A stretch of DNA of 64,000 bases from JADKAV01 sp963732355 (GCA_963732355.1 CAVSZD010000003.1:62001-126000), one strand, 5' to 3'. Positions 8,583 to 17,258 are shown, counted from the stretch's first letter. The notes: generated from the letters alone by a model not told the origin. Made by a program: numbers and translations.

Positions 8583-8620
8583 CGTGCGTGCCGGCGACCA
8601 CTGGACCGCCGGCACGCACG
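8583..8620 (-). other. 14-bp intercistronic hairpin between potD and potB
   Basis: Perfect inverted repeat of 14 bases (8583-8596 with 8607-8620), ten-base loop. It begins 9 bases after the potD stop and ends about 14 bases before the potB ribosome site. No T-tract follows, so it more likely stabilises potD mRNA or partly terminates than ends the operon. Confidence 0.75.
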
Positions 8621-8629
8621 ATTAGGTGC

Positions 8630-9832
8630 TCAGCTGGAACGCAGGCTGGTCCAGCTCGCCACCCAGTCCTTGTAGGGAACGCAGGTGACATCGGTCCGGC
8701 CGTCGAGGCACTGCTCGGTCGGTGTCGTCCAGTAGTAGACGTTCGTCCAGTAGTCCTCGGTGTCGGCGTGGAACTGGGCGCAGTGGTCCTCGTTCTCGGT
8801 CAGAGCACAGGACTTCTCGTTGGCCGGGGCCTCTCCGAAGTACTCGGCGATCTGCGCGTTGACCTCAGGCGAGACGATGTAGTCCAGCCACAGGTAGGAG
8901 CAGTTGGTGTTCGCCGTGTCCTTGGCCACCATCCAGGTGTCCGACCAGCCGGTCGCACCCTCGGTGGGCTTGGTCGCACCGACCACTTCGTCGTCAGCGT
9001 TGGCGGTGTTGGCGGTCAACTGCCAGCCCTGGCCCTGAACGATCGAGCCGGTGGCCAGACCGTTGGCCTGCTTGGCGTAGTCCGCCCAGTACTCACCCAC
9101 GAGCGGCTTCTGCTGCTCGAGCAGTGCGATGGCTGCGTCGAACTGGCTCTGATCCAGCGAGTAGGGGTTGGTGATCCCCAGGTCGGGCTGAGTAGCCATC
9201 AGGTAGACGGCCGCGTCGGCGATGTAGATCGCGTCGTCGTAGGGCGCCACCTTGCCGGCCAGCGGTGAGTCGGCCTCCCACATGTCCTTCCAGGACGTGG
9301 GCTCCTGCGTCTGCGCCTCCATGTTGTACAGCAGCAGGTTGGCGCCACGTCCGTGCGGGATGCCGTAGTTCACACCATCGACGGTGTTCCACTGCTTGTC
9401 CTTCAGGCCGGGGAAGATGTCGGCGTAGTTGGGCACCAGTGAGGTGTTCACCGGTTGCACCAGGTCGCCGTAGACCATGCGCAGCGAGGCGTCTCCGGAG
9501 GCGGAGACGACGTCATAGCCGCCCTTCTTGAACAGGTCGAAGGCCTCGTTGGACGTACCGAAGGTCTTTACGTCCACCTGGCAACCGGTCTGCTTCTCGA
9601 ACGGGGTCACCCAGTCGATGGCCGGATCGGTGGAACCGTCCTCGGCGTAGCCGGGCCATGCCAGCACGCTCAGTTGTCCCTCGCCGGCACCTACCGGTCC
9701 GGCAAATGCGGTCGCCTCAGGGGCCGCCGGTGAGCTCTCCGACGTGCTGCCGCTGTCCGAGCTGCAACCGGCCAGGGCGAGCCCGGCGACGGTCAACCCG
9801 GCGCCTATCTTCATCAATCTGCTTCTTCGCAC
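8630..9832 (-). CDS. potD: PotD-like substrate-binding lipoprotein
   Basis: 400 aa extracytoplasmic binding protein. The basic N-terminus MRRSRLMKIG, a hydrophobic run and the lipobox LALAGC (Cys near 21) give a lipoprotein signal; a Ser/Glu-rich linker follows. The mature part matches PotD-type proteins (VDVKTFGTSNEAFDLFKKGG, then YGIPHGRGANLLLYN). GTG 9832 was chosen for AGGAGGAAAGC upstream. Likely ligand spermidine or putrescine, not proven. It is second gene of the minus-strand operon and is followed by the strong hairpin, which fits higher expression than the permeases. Confidence 0.87.
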   Translation of the reverse strand: MRRSRLMKIGAGLTVAGLALAGCSSDSGSTSESSPAAPEATAFAGPVGAGEGQLSVLAWPGYAEDGSTDPAIDWVTPFEKQTGCQVDVKTFGTSNEAFDLFKKGGYDVVSASGDASLRMVYGDLVQPVNTSLVPNYADIFPGLKDKQWNTVDGVNYGIPHGRGANLLLYNMEAQTQEPTSWKDMWEADSPLAGKVAPYDDAIYIADAAVYLMATQPDLGITNPYSLDQSQFDAAIALLEQQKPLVGEYWADYAKQANGLATGSIVQGQGWQLTANTANADDEVVGATKPTEGATGWSDTWMVAKDTANTNCSYLWLDYIVSPEVNAQIAEYFGEAPANEKSCALTENEDHCAQFHADTEDYWTNVYYWTTPTEQCLDGRTDVTCVPYKDWVASWTSLRSS

Positions 9833-9878
9833 TTGCTTTCCTCCTGCGTGATGGGTCGACCGCCGGCATCTCCGACGG

Positions 9879-10931
9879 TCAGTTGGTGCCTGGGTGTGCA
9901 ACGGGGTACTCGGAATCCACGTCCCACAGGAGCGTGACCTCCTCGCCGATGGGGGCGACCACTTCGGCGTTCGCACGGTTGGGGACGTGGGCCACGAGCG
10001 CGTCGCCGGCTGGTGTGCGGATCGTGTAGCGGGTACCAGCGCCGAGGTAGACGACGTTGGCGACAGTGCCGTCTGCGCTGTGCTCGCCGGGTCCGGCAGC
10101 AGTGCCGGCAGCCCGGATGTGTAACTTCTCGGGGCGCAGGCTGAATGTGCCGGTCCTGCCCAGCAGCCTCTGGGCGCTGGCATCGTCGAGTAGGTTCGTC
10201 GTGCCAACGAAGCCCGCCACGAACTCGGTGGCAGGGTGCTCGTAGACCTCGGCTGCGGTCCCGACCTGTTCGATGCCGCCGGCGTTGAAGACGGCGACGC
10301 GATCGGACATGGTCAGCGCTTCTTCCTGATCGTGGGTCACGAAGATGAAGGTGATGCCCACCTCGCGCTGGATGGCTTTCAGCTCGATCTGCATCTGCTC
10401 GCGCAACTTGAGGTCCAGGGCACCCAGTGGCTCATCCAGAAGCAGGACCCGTGGGTGGTTCACCAGCGCCCTGGCCAGCGCGACACGCTGGCGCTGGCCA
10501 CCGGAGAGCTGCTTTGGCCGTCGGTCCGCGTAACCTTCCAGACGCACGCTGGCAAGAGCAGCAGTTGCCCGCTCCTTGCGCTGCGCCTTGGCGACCTTCT
10601 TCACTTTGAGCCCGTACTCCACGTTCTCGAGCACCGACATGTGCGGGAACAGTGCGTAGTCCTGGAATACGGTGTTCACGTCCCTGTCGAAAGGCGGCAC
10701 CTGCGAAACGTCTACGCCGCCGAGGTGGATACTGCCTGCGCTGGGCAGCTCGAAGCCGGCGATCATGCGCAGCACCGTGGTTTTGCCGGACCCCGAAGGA
10801 CCGAGAAGTGTCAGGAACTCGCCGTCGTACACGTCGAGATCAACATCCGAGACAGCCACCACTGCACCCGGGAACTCCTTGCGGAGACCACGGATGCTTA
10901 TGGCGACATTCGGGGTCTGCTGGTCAGGCAT
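9879..10931 (-). CDS. potA: PotA-like ABC transporter ATPase
   Basis: 350 aa ATPase that powers the PotBC permease: Walker A GPSGSGKTT, Q-loop FQDYALFPHM, signature LSGGQRQRVALARAL, Walker B VLLLDEPLGALD and H-loop VTHDQEEAL. A C-terminal TOBE-type regulatory domain starts near residue 270. It is first gene of the operon potA-potD-potB-potC. A 20-bp dyad lies 30 bases upstream. ATG 10931 is the natural start. Confidence 0.93.
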   Translation of the reverse strand: MPDQQTPNVAISIRGLRKEFPGAVVAVSDVDLDVYDGEFLTLLGPSGSGKTTVLRMIAGFELPSAGSIHLGGVDVSQVPPFDRDVNTVFQDYALFPHMSVLENVEYGLKVKKVAKAQRKERATAALASVRLEGYADRRPKQLSGGQRQRVALARALVNHPRVLLLDEPLGALDLKLREQMQIELKAIQREVGITFIFVTHDQEEALTMSDRVAVFNAGGIEQVGTAAEVYEHPATEFVAGFVGTTNLLDDASAQRLLGRTGTFSLRPEKLHIRAAGTAAGPGEHSADGTVANVVYLGAGTRYTIRTPAGDALVAHVPNRANAEVVAPIGEEVTLLWDVDSEYPVAHPGTN

Positions 10932-10960
10932 TCATCACTTCCACACCAATTGTTCGGATC

Positions 10961-10980
10961 AGGTTAGAGCAGCGTAACCT
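10961..10980 (-). promoter_or_regulatory. Candidate operator/promoter of the pot operon
   Basis: AGGTTA and TAACCT arms separated by eight bases form a 20-bp dyad 30 bases before potA. On the coding strand one arm, TAACCT, also fits a -10 box, so a dimeric regulator bound here would cover the promoter. Confidence 0.45.
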
Positions 10981-11078
10981 ACGGTTTCCGCAGTAGGTGG
11001 TAGAACAGGGCGTTGGAATCGAGGCCGGTTCAGGGCTTGAGCAGGCCTTTTCCGTAGCGACTGGACGCGCTCGAGCCC

Positions 11079-11708
11079 TTAACTAGCCCAGGCCTTCTCC
11101 AGAACATCAGTCAGGACCTCGGGTGGCTGGGCTCCGGACACCCCGTAGGTCTGGTCGATCACGAAGAACGGCACTGCCGAGATGCCATAGACCTGGGCCT
11201 GAGCGATGTCGCGCTGCACCTGCTCGGTGTAGGCCGAACCGGCCAGGGTCTCTCGGACACCTTCGGCCGGTAGTCCCGCCTCAACCGCCAGGGCGCTCAG
11301 CGAGTCGTGGTCGAAGACCGAGCGGCTCTGGGTGAAGTGGGCGGAGAAGATCGCTTCGGCCATGGCTGGTTGGGTGTCATGATCTGCGGCGAGGTGCAGG
11401 ACTCGATGGGCATCCAGGGTCTGGCCGGTCAGGGAATCCTCCAGATGGAACTCGAGGCCCGCTCCCGCGGCTACCGCCGTGACCTGCCGGATCATCGACA
11501 GGGCTTGTTCGCGTCCCCCGCCGTAGCGCGCAGCGAGGTGATCAACCGCAGGCGTCGGATCCTGGGGCGCTGACGGATCCAACTGGAAGGATCTGAAGAC
11601 CACCTCGGTCTGGTCGCGGTGCGCGAACCCATCAAGGGCGAGATCCAGATTCCGCTTGCCGATGTAACACCAGGGACACACCACGTCTGACCAGATCTCG
11701 ATCCTCAC
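11079..11708 (-). CDS. FrnE/DsbA-family thiol oxidoreductase
   Basis: 209 aa thioredoxin-fold protein. N-terminal RIEIWSDVVCPWCYIGKRN carries the CPWC active site at Cys11 and Cys14, and SAVPFFVIDQTYGVSGAQPPE carries the cis-Pro loop and C-terminal motif of the FrnE/2-hydroxychromene-2-carboxylate isomerase branch of DsbA proteins. No signal peptide, so it is cytosolic. GTG 11708 was chosen because family members begin right at this strand. The frame is open to ATG 11768, which would add 20 unconserved residues. Exact redox partner unknown. Confidence 0.85.
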   Translation of the reverse strand: MRIEIWSDVVCPWCYIGKRNLDLALDGFAHRDQTEVVFRSFQLDPSAPQDPTPAVDHLAARYGGGREQALSMIRQVTAVAAGAGLEFHLEDSLTGQTLDAHRVLHLAADHDTQPAMAEAIFSAHFTQSRSVFDHDSLSALAVEAGLPAEGVRETLAGSAYTEQVQRDIAQAQVYGISAVPFFVIDQTYGVSGAQPPEVLTDVLEKAWAS

Positions 11709-11803
11709 CCCCCGATCAAACACCATCGGCGGCAGCAGTTTCGCGATACCTCGAAATTGTCGGGTCATCAGGACAAACCGGGCATTCTTAGCCGTCTGCT
11801 GGG

Positions 11804-11809
11804 TAGCCT
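11804..11809 (+). promoter_or_regulatory. Candidate -10 box, SGNH hydrolase
   Basis: TAGCCT lies 34 bases before ATG 11844, giving a short leader that contains the AAGGGA ribosome site. Confidence 0.35.
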
Positions 11810-11843
11810 GTCCGCAAGGCGTTGAGCACGAAGGGATACGTCG

Positions 11844-12606
11844 ATGGGCTGGACACGCTACGTCGCAGTGGGGGACTCATTCACCGAGGGGGTGGGTGAT
11901 CCTCGCCCCGATGGCAGCCAGCGGGGATGGGCGGACAGGGCCGCTGAATCGCTGGCGGCTATGAGACCCGCAGTTCCGCTATGCGAACCTGGCCATCCGG
12001 GGGAAGCGACTGGCTCAGATTGTGGACGACCAGGTGCCCGAAGCGGTGCAGATGCGCCCCGATCTGGTCAGTTTCGCCGGCGGGATCAATGATGCTTTAC
12101 GCCGCCATTGGGATCTCGCGGCGATGGCTGGCTATCTCGACGCCGGCATTGCGGACTTGCGCGCCGCCGGGGCTGACGTGGTCATCGTGACCTTTGGGCG
12201 ACCATCGGGCAGGTCGCGATTCATGGGTTCCGTCGAGGGCAGATTGGCTGACTACCGAGAGATCACCTACGACGTGGCCCGGCGCTACCAGTGCACAGTC
12301 GTGGACTTCTGGGATTACACGGTCTTCAACGACCCCCGTTTCTGGTCCCAGGACCGACTGCACCTCAACGAGGTAGGACATCAGCGGGTGGCCCAAGCGG
12401 TCCTTCACTCGTTGGCGGTGGACGTCAGGCCGTGGTGGTCGCCGTTGCCACCGGTGCGTGCGTTGTCGCCGGTCGCCAAGATCAGTCGCGATGTCACCTG
12501 GGCAAGCAAGCACCTAGCCCCCTGGTTGGGGCGACGAGCCACCGGTCGTAGTTCCGGTGACGGGGTGAGCGCAAAACGACCCGCGCTGGAGCCACTCAGT
12601 AGTTGA
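11844..12606 (+). pseudogene. SGNH/GDSL-type hydrolase, frame broken by one base
   Basis: Esterase/lipase of the SGNH fold, about 253 aa if repaired. Block I VAVGDSFTEGVGDP holds the Ser nucleophile, block III SFAGGINDAL the Gly/Asn oxyanion residues, and block V DRLHLNEVGH the Asp-His pair. The frame jumps near 11964: reading ATG-A-GACCCG without the extra A gives MDPQFRYANLAIRGKRLAQ and joins both halves. All catalytic blocks survive, so a one-base error or recent lesion is likely. The 3' end overlaps the convergent aquaporin gene by 11 bases. Confidence 0.8.
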
Positions 12607-13345
12607 GGCCGTACAGCAGGGCCGCTGCCACTGCCCCCAGGATCGGTCCGACGATCGGCACCCAGGCATAGCCCCAGTCGATCTTCTCCTTGCCGTGCAG
12701 CGGCAGCAGTGCGTACGCGATGCGGGGGCCGAGGTCTCGCGCTGGGTTGATGGCGTATCCCGTCGCGCCACCCAGTCCGGCCCCGATGCCGATCACCGCG
12801 AAAGCGACGCCCGCGTAGCCGAGGCCGATGTTGCCGAGGTTGGGGGCGGCACCCTCGACCGACGGCTGCCACGGGGCTTGCTGAATGATCCAGTACACGA
12901 GAACGAACGTCGCCACCGCTTCACTGACGGTGTTCCAGCCCAGCGAACGGACCCCTGGTTTGGTGTAGAAGATGCTTCCGGTGGTGTGCAATTCGTCGTG
13001 GTCGTCGAACTGTTTCTTGTAGACCACATACACCAGAAGTGCGCCGACCAGTGCGCCGGCGAACTCTCCGAGGAAGTAGTACGGCGTGGCTGACCATGCC
13101 ACGTTGCCGGTGATGGCCAGGGCGACGGTCACTGCCGGGTTCAGGTGAGCCCCGGACTCCCACGACACGCTCGCGCCGATGAAGACAGCCATGCCCCAGC
13201 CGAACGCGGTCAGCATCCAGTTGGCTGATCCGAACCCGAGGCTCTTCTTCAACGACCCCAGTGCACCGATGCCACATCCGATCAGAACCAGGATGGCAGT
13301 GCCTATGAATTCATTGGCGGTGATGGACTGCAGTGAATGAACCAT
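12596..13345 (-). CDS. glpF: Aquaglyceroporin (GlpF-type MIP channel)
   Basis: 249 aa, six membrane helices plus two half-helices with NPA motifs at residues 69-71 (AHLNPAVT) and 200-202 (AINPARD). The Asp after the second motif (NPARD) marks glycerol-conducting members rather than strict water channels. It passively conducts glycerol and small polyols. No glpK or glpD is nearby. ATG 13345 is unambiguous. Glycerol entry would suit the lipase and WS/DGAT genes in the window, but that link is inferred. Confidence 0.9.
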   Translation of the reverse strand: MVHSLQSITANEFIGTAILVLIGCGIGALGSLKKSLGFGSANWMLTAFGWGMAVFIGASVSWESGAHLNPAVTVALAITGNVAWSATPYYFLGEFAGALVGALLVYVVYKKQFDDHDELHTTGSIFYTKPGVRSLGWNTVSEAVATFVLVYWIIQQAPWQPSVEGAAPNLGNIGLGYAGVAFAVIGIGAGLGGATGYAINPARDLGPRIAYALLPLHGKEKIDWGYAWVPIVGPILGAVAAALLYGLNY

Positions 13346-13384
13346 GGGTGAGTGTGTACCACCGCCAGCGCGGCTATTGCGCGG

Positions 13385-14017
13385 TCAGTTGATCAGGTTG
13401 ATGGCTCTGCTCACCGTCACCAGGATTGTCAACAGCGACACCGTGGACTGGATGGTGAAGAGGAACTTGGCGCGATGGCTCAGGGGCATGGTGTCGGTGG
13501 GGGAGAACGCGATGATGTTCGTGTAGGCGGTGAACAGATAGTCGGGCAGGGCGGGCGACCACTTCATCCCGGCAGCCTGCTGCGGGAACTGGAAGTCCCA
13601 GTCGGTGACGTCGCCGGTCGCCCGGGTCTTGGGTCCGCCGCCGTCGGTCCACCAGTAGACGATGCCGAAACTCAGGACGTTGATGGCCAGCACGCCGAAC
13701 CCGGCGAAGAGCAGCACCCCACCGTCGTCCTCGACGCCTTGCAGCATGGCAACCAGAAGCAGTGCCGCGTTCAGGACACTGGCCATGACCAGGAAACCGA
13801 GGTAGACAGTGATGCTTCGCCGGATCGTGCGCCCTGGCATGCCCGAAGCCTGCAGGATCACGATGGCGGCCGGCACGCCGATGACCTCGATCGCCGGAAT
13901 CACCCACTTGGCGCCCAGCGTCACCTCATCGGGCAGGAGCATCTGGATCGTGGCGATGGCCAGCACAACCACTGCCACTTGGTAGGCGGTTGAGCGGGAG
14001 ATGGGACCGTCAGACAC
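13385..14017 (-). CDS. Membrane protein, DUF1345-like
   Basis: 210 aa with about five membrane helices. The C-terminal segment, DYLFTAYTNIIAFSPTDTMP followed by LSHRAKFLFTIQS and a last helix, resembles the pore-like end of DUF1345 and two-helix channel-type proteins. Function unknown. GTG 14017 is supported by TACGTT seven bases upstream. It is divergent from the L,D-transpeptidase-like gene, with 65 bases between the two starts. Confidence 0.65.
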   Translation of the reverse strand: MSDGPISRSTAYQVAVVVLAIATIQMLLPDEVTLGAKWVIPAIEVIGVPAAIVILQASGMPGRTIRRSITVYLGFLVMASVLNAALLLVAMLQGVEDDGGVLLFAGFGVLAINVLSFGIVYWWTDGGGPKTRATGDVTDWDFQFPQQAAGMKWSPALPDYLFTAYTNIIAFSPTDTMPLSHRAKFLFTIQSTVSLLTILVTVSRAINLIN

Positions 14018-14024
14018 GGGCGCA

Positions 14025-14030
14025 AACGTA
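14025..14030 (-). promoter_or_regulatory. -10 box of the 14017 gene, leaderless type
   Basis: Coding-strand TACGTT, seven bases before GTG 14017. The transcript would begin at or next to the start codon. Confidence 0.5.
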
Positions 14031-14070
14031 TCGGCAGACGCGGGCCCATTGCTCGCCGTACCTGCGGGGC

Positions 14071-14076
14071 TACACT
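14071..14076 (+). promoter_or_regulatory. -10 box of the 14083 gene, leaderless type
   Basis: TACACT, six bases before GTG 14083. This decides that start over an upstream in-frame TTG. Confidence 0.55.
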
Positions 14077-14082
14077 GACGCT

Positions 14083-14679
14083 GTGTTGGCCGCTCTGCCG
14101 CCGCCCTCGCCGTGCGAATTGCCCTTGGGTGCGATTCATCGCGTGGATGCTGATCGTCATCAACAGGTGGTCATCGCACGCGGCCGGGCGAAGCATTCCA
14201 GTTACACCCGTCTCTCGCGCTGGGCCTACGACGGTTCCTGCTGGGTGAAGGTGGGTTCGACGGCGGCTCGCAACGGTGCCCGCGGATGGCATCACCGACC
14301 GTGGGACTACAGCTACTTGTCGCCCATCGGCACCTTCGGACTGACCGACGCTGGTGGGCGCCTGCACAAACCCAGGGGCACCTTGCTGCCCTACGACCAT
14401 GACCGGTCCGGCTTCACCGGTCCCCCGGGCCGGGAGTGGGTTTTCGACTACGTGGTGGCGGTGAACTTCAACCGGGTGCCCGGGCGCAGTCCCTTGAACC
14501 TCTACCGGCCCAACCCCAAGATCAACGACGGTGGCATCTGGCTGCACGTGTCAGGGCCCGCCGCCACCAGAGGCTGCATATCGGTGAGTCGTAAGCAGAT
14601 GCGCAAGACCTTGCGGTGGCTGGACCCGGCCGCCGCGCCGGTGATCGTCATGGGTCCAGGTTCCGTGCTGGACAGGTGA
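14083..14679 (+). CDS. L,D-transpeptidase (YkuD)-like protein
   Basis: 198 aa. GGIWLHVSGPAATRGCISVS has the YkuD signature His155 and catalytic Cys165 in RGC; upstream SPIGTFGLTD fits the family's core strand. Enzymes of this fold make 3-3 cross-links in peptidoglycan or attach proteins to it. No signal peptide or membrane anchor is seen from GTG 14083, which is odd for an enzyme that should act outside the membrane. A longer frame from TTG 13990 adds no signal peptide either. Confidence 0.75.
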   Translation: MLAALPPPSPCELPLGAIHRVDADRHQQVVIARGRAKHSSYTRLSRWAYDGSCWVKVGSTAARNGARGWHHRPWDYSYLSPIGTFGLTDAGGRLHKPRGTLLPYDHDRSGFTGPPGREWVFDYVVAVNFNRVPGRSPLNLYRPNPKINDGGIWLHVSGPAATRGCISVSRKQMRKTLRWLDPAAAPVIVMGPGSVLDR

Positions 14680-14682
14680 GCC

Positions 14683-15651
14683 TCAGGCGGGCAGCGCCTC
14701 GACGGTCCGGGGCTGCTCCTGCGGATCTTGGTGAGCAACGGCCATACCGGCTGTGATGGCGGCGGATGCGTAGACGACGACGGTTTCCAGGTACAGGACG
14801 AACAGCATCGCGATCGGGGCGGCGAAGGCACCGTACTGAGGTTTGCCCACCGACCATCCGATGATGAAACTGAGCAGGTACTTCAGAATCTCGATGCCCA
14901 CCGCGCCGATGAGCGTTCCGGCCAACCGTGGCCCCCTGGACGGACGGATCCCCCCGAGTTGCCCCAGGATCAGCCACACCACGAGTGCGTTGATGGCCAC
15001 GGACAGCAACCCGGTGAGCAGGATCAGCAGTATGCGTGTGAAGTCCCCCTCCAGGCCCAAGAAGTCCAGCACCGGTTCGGTGAAGATGCTCACCGCTACG
15101 TTCGGGATGAACGAGATAGCGATCAGCGGAGCCAGCAGCATGAGCCAACCCAGCAGGCGCACTTTGCCCAGCACGAAGTTGCGCGGGTCCTTGGGAGCGC
15201 CGTAGATCAGGTGGATGGACTTACTGGCCGCTGTGATCGCGCCGCTGCCTGAATACAGCAGCACCAGAAGACCGACTATGGATGTCGTCTGCCCTATCTC
15301 CATGAGGGTTTGTGGGGACAGACCTTGGTCACCGATGAGGCCCGGAAATGCGTTGCTGACGCTCTGGGTGAGCGCGTCGGCCACTCGTTCGCTGCCGAGA
15401 ACTGCGGTGAGGCCGAATGCGAAAGCCAGCAATGCGAAGACAGACAAGAAGATGTAGTAGGCGGTGCCCGCGGCGAGCAGGGAAGCATTCGCGTGGCTGA
15501 ATCGCAGGAACCCCCGGTAGCCGCCGCCAGCATTGGTGCTCTTCTCATCGAGTTTCTGGACCATGGCTTGGACCGCTTTGGGCTCGGGATCGATGCGCTG
15601 TCCCGGTATCGGGGGAGGGACGGCTGCGACGGCCGGGGTTGCGTCGGGCAT
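14683..15651 (-). CDS. YihY/UPF0761 family membrane protein
   Basis: 322 aa, formerly called ribonuclease BN-like. About six membrane helices, with the family pattern SLLAAGTAYYIFLSVFALLA near residues 57-77, a central YGAPKDPRNF loop and a final LYLETVVVYASAAI helix. Proline-rich cytosolic N-terminus. Biochemical function is not established for the family. ATG 15651 follows GGAG. Convergent with the L,D-transpeptidase-like gene, three bases apart. Confidence 0.85.
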   Translation of the reverse strand: MPDATPAVAAVPPPIPGQRIDPEPKAVQAMVQKLDEKSTNAGGGYRGFLRFSHANASLLAAGTAYYIFLSVFALLAFAFGLTAVLGSERVADALTQSVSNAFPGLIGDQGLSPQTLMEIGQTTSIVGLLVLLYSGSGAITAASKSIHLIYGAPKDPRNFVLGKVRLLGWLMLLAPLIAISFIPNVAVSIFTEPVLDFLGLEGDFTRILLILLTGLLSVAINALVVWLILGQLGGIRPSRGPRLAGTLIGAVGIEILKYLLSFIIGWSVGKPQYGAFAAPIAMLFVLYLETVVVYASAAITAGMAVAHQDPQEQPRTVEALPA

Positions 15652-15725
15652 GCGGGTCTCCGATCTCGGCGGGGGCGCACCAGAGATCGACCGACCTGTT
15701 GCACCTGATACGGCAAACTACGCCT

Positions 15726-16028
15726 ATGTCCGCTCCCTTGGGAGCCCGCGTGATCATCGTGGTGCTCGAAGTGCTCCAGGCACTGTCCCTGCCCGCCTGG
15801 CTGTTCGGTGCCGTCTTCGCCGTTTCTGCCCTGGGGGAGGATCGGGCGAATCTCGGGACGTACGTGGCGGTGGGGGTTCTCTTGTCCTATCCGATCTGGC
15901 TCATCGGGCTGGGGGTGGGTTCGTGGATGCAGCTGCGACAAGGGCACACAGGCGTTGCGCTCGCGCTGACGGCCCTGGCCAGCCTGCCGTTGCTCTTCTT
16001 GCTCGTTCTCACCATCTTCTCCATGTGA
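15726..16028 (+). CDS. Small membrane protein, unknown
   Basis: 100 aa with three predicted membrane helices (VLEVLQALSLPAWLFGAVFA, VAVGVLLSYPIWLIGLGVG, and a C-terminal ALASLPLLFLLVLTIF). No family recognised. ATG 15726 was chosen because CAAACT sits six bases upstream, in the spacing seen for other starts here. It is divergent from YihY and 46 bases before the copper lipoprotein gene. Confidence 0.6.
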   Translation: MSAPLGARVIIVVLEVLQALSLPAWLFGAVFAVSALGEDRANLGTYVAVGVLLSYPIWLIGLGVGSWMQLRQGHTGVALALTALASLPLLFLLVLTIFSM

Positions 16029-16061
16029 ATCACGCCAGTGGGCGTCATCCAAGGGCCGTCG

Positions 16062-16067
16062 TATCCT
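16062..16067 (+). promoter_or_regulatory. -10 box of the 16074 gene, leaderless type
   Basis: TATCCT, six bases before ATG 16074. It places the start at the lipoprotein signal rather than at the in-frame GTG 16038. Confidence 0.5.
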
Positions 16068-16073
16068 TCGATC

Positions 16074-17246
16074 ATGCGGATCTTGGCAGCCTCGGTACTG
16101 GTCGCCGTCGGCCTTGCCGGTTGCGCCGACCACGACGGCGTCCATGATGAGGTCCCGAGCGCTGCCGAAAGCCACTCGCAGATGTCGATGGCGCCCACCC
16201 CGGATGTCCAGACTGCTGCACTGGAGGCAGGCCGCGGGGAGCGCATCGTAACTGTCGGGGTTCCGGTGGACTTTGAGCCTGTGGCACCGCAAGGCGCGAC
16301 CGATGAATACCGCTGTTTCGTGGTGGACCCGGGGACGAAGTCCGACACCATGATCACGGGCACGCAGTTCTTGCCGGGCAATCCGGCAATCGTGCACCAC
16401 TCCATTCTCTACACCGTCTACCCGGAACAACTCCAGGCCGCTGAGCAGCTCGATGCTCAAGACCCGGGGCCGGGCTATGAGTGCTTCGGTGGGTCGCGGC
16501 TGCCATCTCGCGGCGGGATGCTGGCCGGACTCGACCAGGCCGACTGGATCACGGCGTGGGCCCCGGGCGGCGGACCGAACCTGATGCCCAAGGGCCACGG
16601 GATGGCGCTTCCCGCTGGCGGTCGGGTTGTGATCCAGATGCACTACAACCTGCGCTCGGAGCAGGGTGCCGACTCCACGCAGGTGCGCCTGCGGTTGACC
16701 GATGAGAAGCGCAAGCCGCTGACGACCATGCTGCTGCCGGCTCCGGTGGAGTTGCCCTGCGCGCCGGGTGAATCTGGTCGCCTGTGCCAGCGCACGGACG
16801 CCGTCGATGATGTCATCGGTCGCTTCGGATTGGACTCCGGGGCGACCATCGCGGGACTGCAGTTGCTGTGTGGAGGCGATCCGGACGACCCCCGCGCGGG
16901 GTCGGTGCAGAGGTGTGACCGCGTGATCCCCGATGAGCGCACGATCTTCGCCGTCGCGGGGCACATGCATCTTCTCGGCCGCGAGATCTCAGTGACCCTG
17001 AACCCCGGGCGCGACGACGAGCAGGTGCTGCTCGACATCGACAACTGGGACTTCGACCAGCAGGGTGCGGTGCCTCTCGAGAAGCCCGCGATGGTCCAGC
17101 CCGGCGACATCTTGCGGGTTCGCTGCCGCCACGATGCCGGTCTGCGCTCACAGTTGCCGGCTCTGCAGGGCACCCCCGCTCGTTACGTTGTCTGGGGCGA
17201 GGGGACCACCGACGAGATGTGTCTGGCAATCCTGATCACAGGGTGA
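16074..17246 (+). CDS. Copper type II (PHM-like) monooxygenase-like lipoprotein
   Basis: 390 aa. The lipobox VGLAGC (Cys17) anchors it to the outer face of the membrane. The rest follows the two-domain peptidylglycine alpha-hydroxylating monooxygenase layout. His108-His109 (IVHHSIL) and His190 (IQMHYN) match the CuH site; His297 and His299 (AGHMHLLG) and Met382 (GTTDEMC) match the CuM site. All six copper ligands are present, so oxidation of an unknown substrate is plausible. Bacterial members are largely uncharacterised. It is followed 24 bases later by an amidase with its own promoter. Confidence 0.8.
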   Translation: MRILAASVLVAVGLAGCADHDGVHDEVPSAAESHSQMSMAPTPDVQTAALEAGRGERIVTVGVPVDFEPVAPQGATDEYRCFVVDPGTKSDTMITGTQFLPGNPAIVHHSILYTVYPEQLQAAEQLDAQDPGPGYECFGGSRLPSRGGMLAGLDQADWITAWAPGGGPNLMPKGHGMALPAGGRVVIQMHYNLRSEQGADSTQVRLRLTDEKRKPLTTMLLPAPVELPCAPGESGRLCQRTDAVDDVIGRFGLDSGATIAGLQLLCGGDPDDPRAGSVQRCDRVIPDERTIFAVAGHMHLLGREISVTLNPGRDDEQVLLDIDNWDFDQQGAVPLEKPAMVQPGDILRVRCRHDAGLRSQLPALQGTPARYVVWGEGTTDEMCLAILITG

Positions 17247-17258
17247 TCTCGGCAGCCC

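Noticed and set aside
15294..16970. 558-codon minus-strand open frame across YihY and the copper lipoprotein gene
   Set aside because: It overlaps conserved genes on both strands and reads as low-complexity Arg/His-rich shadow sequence.
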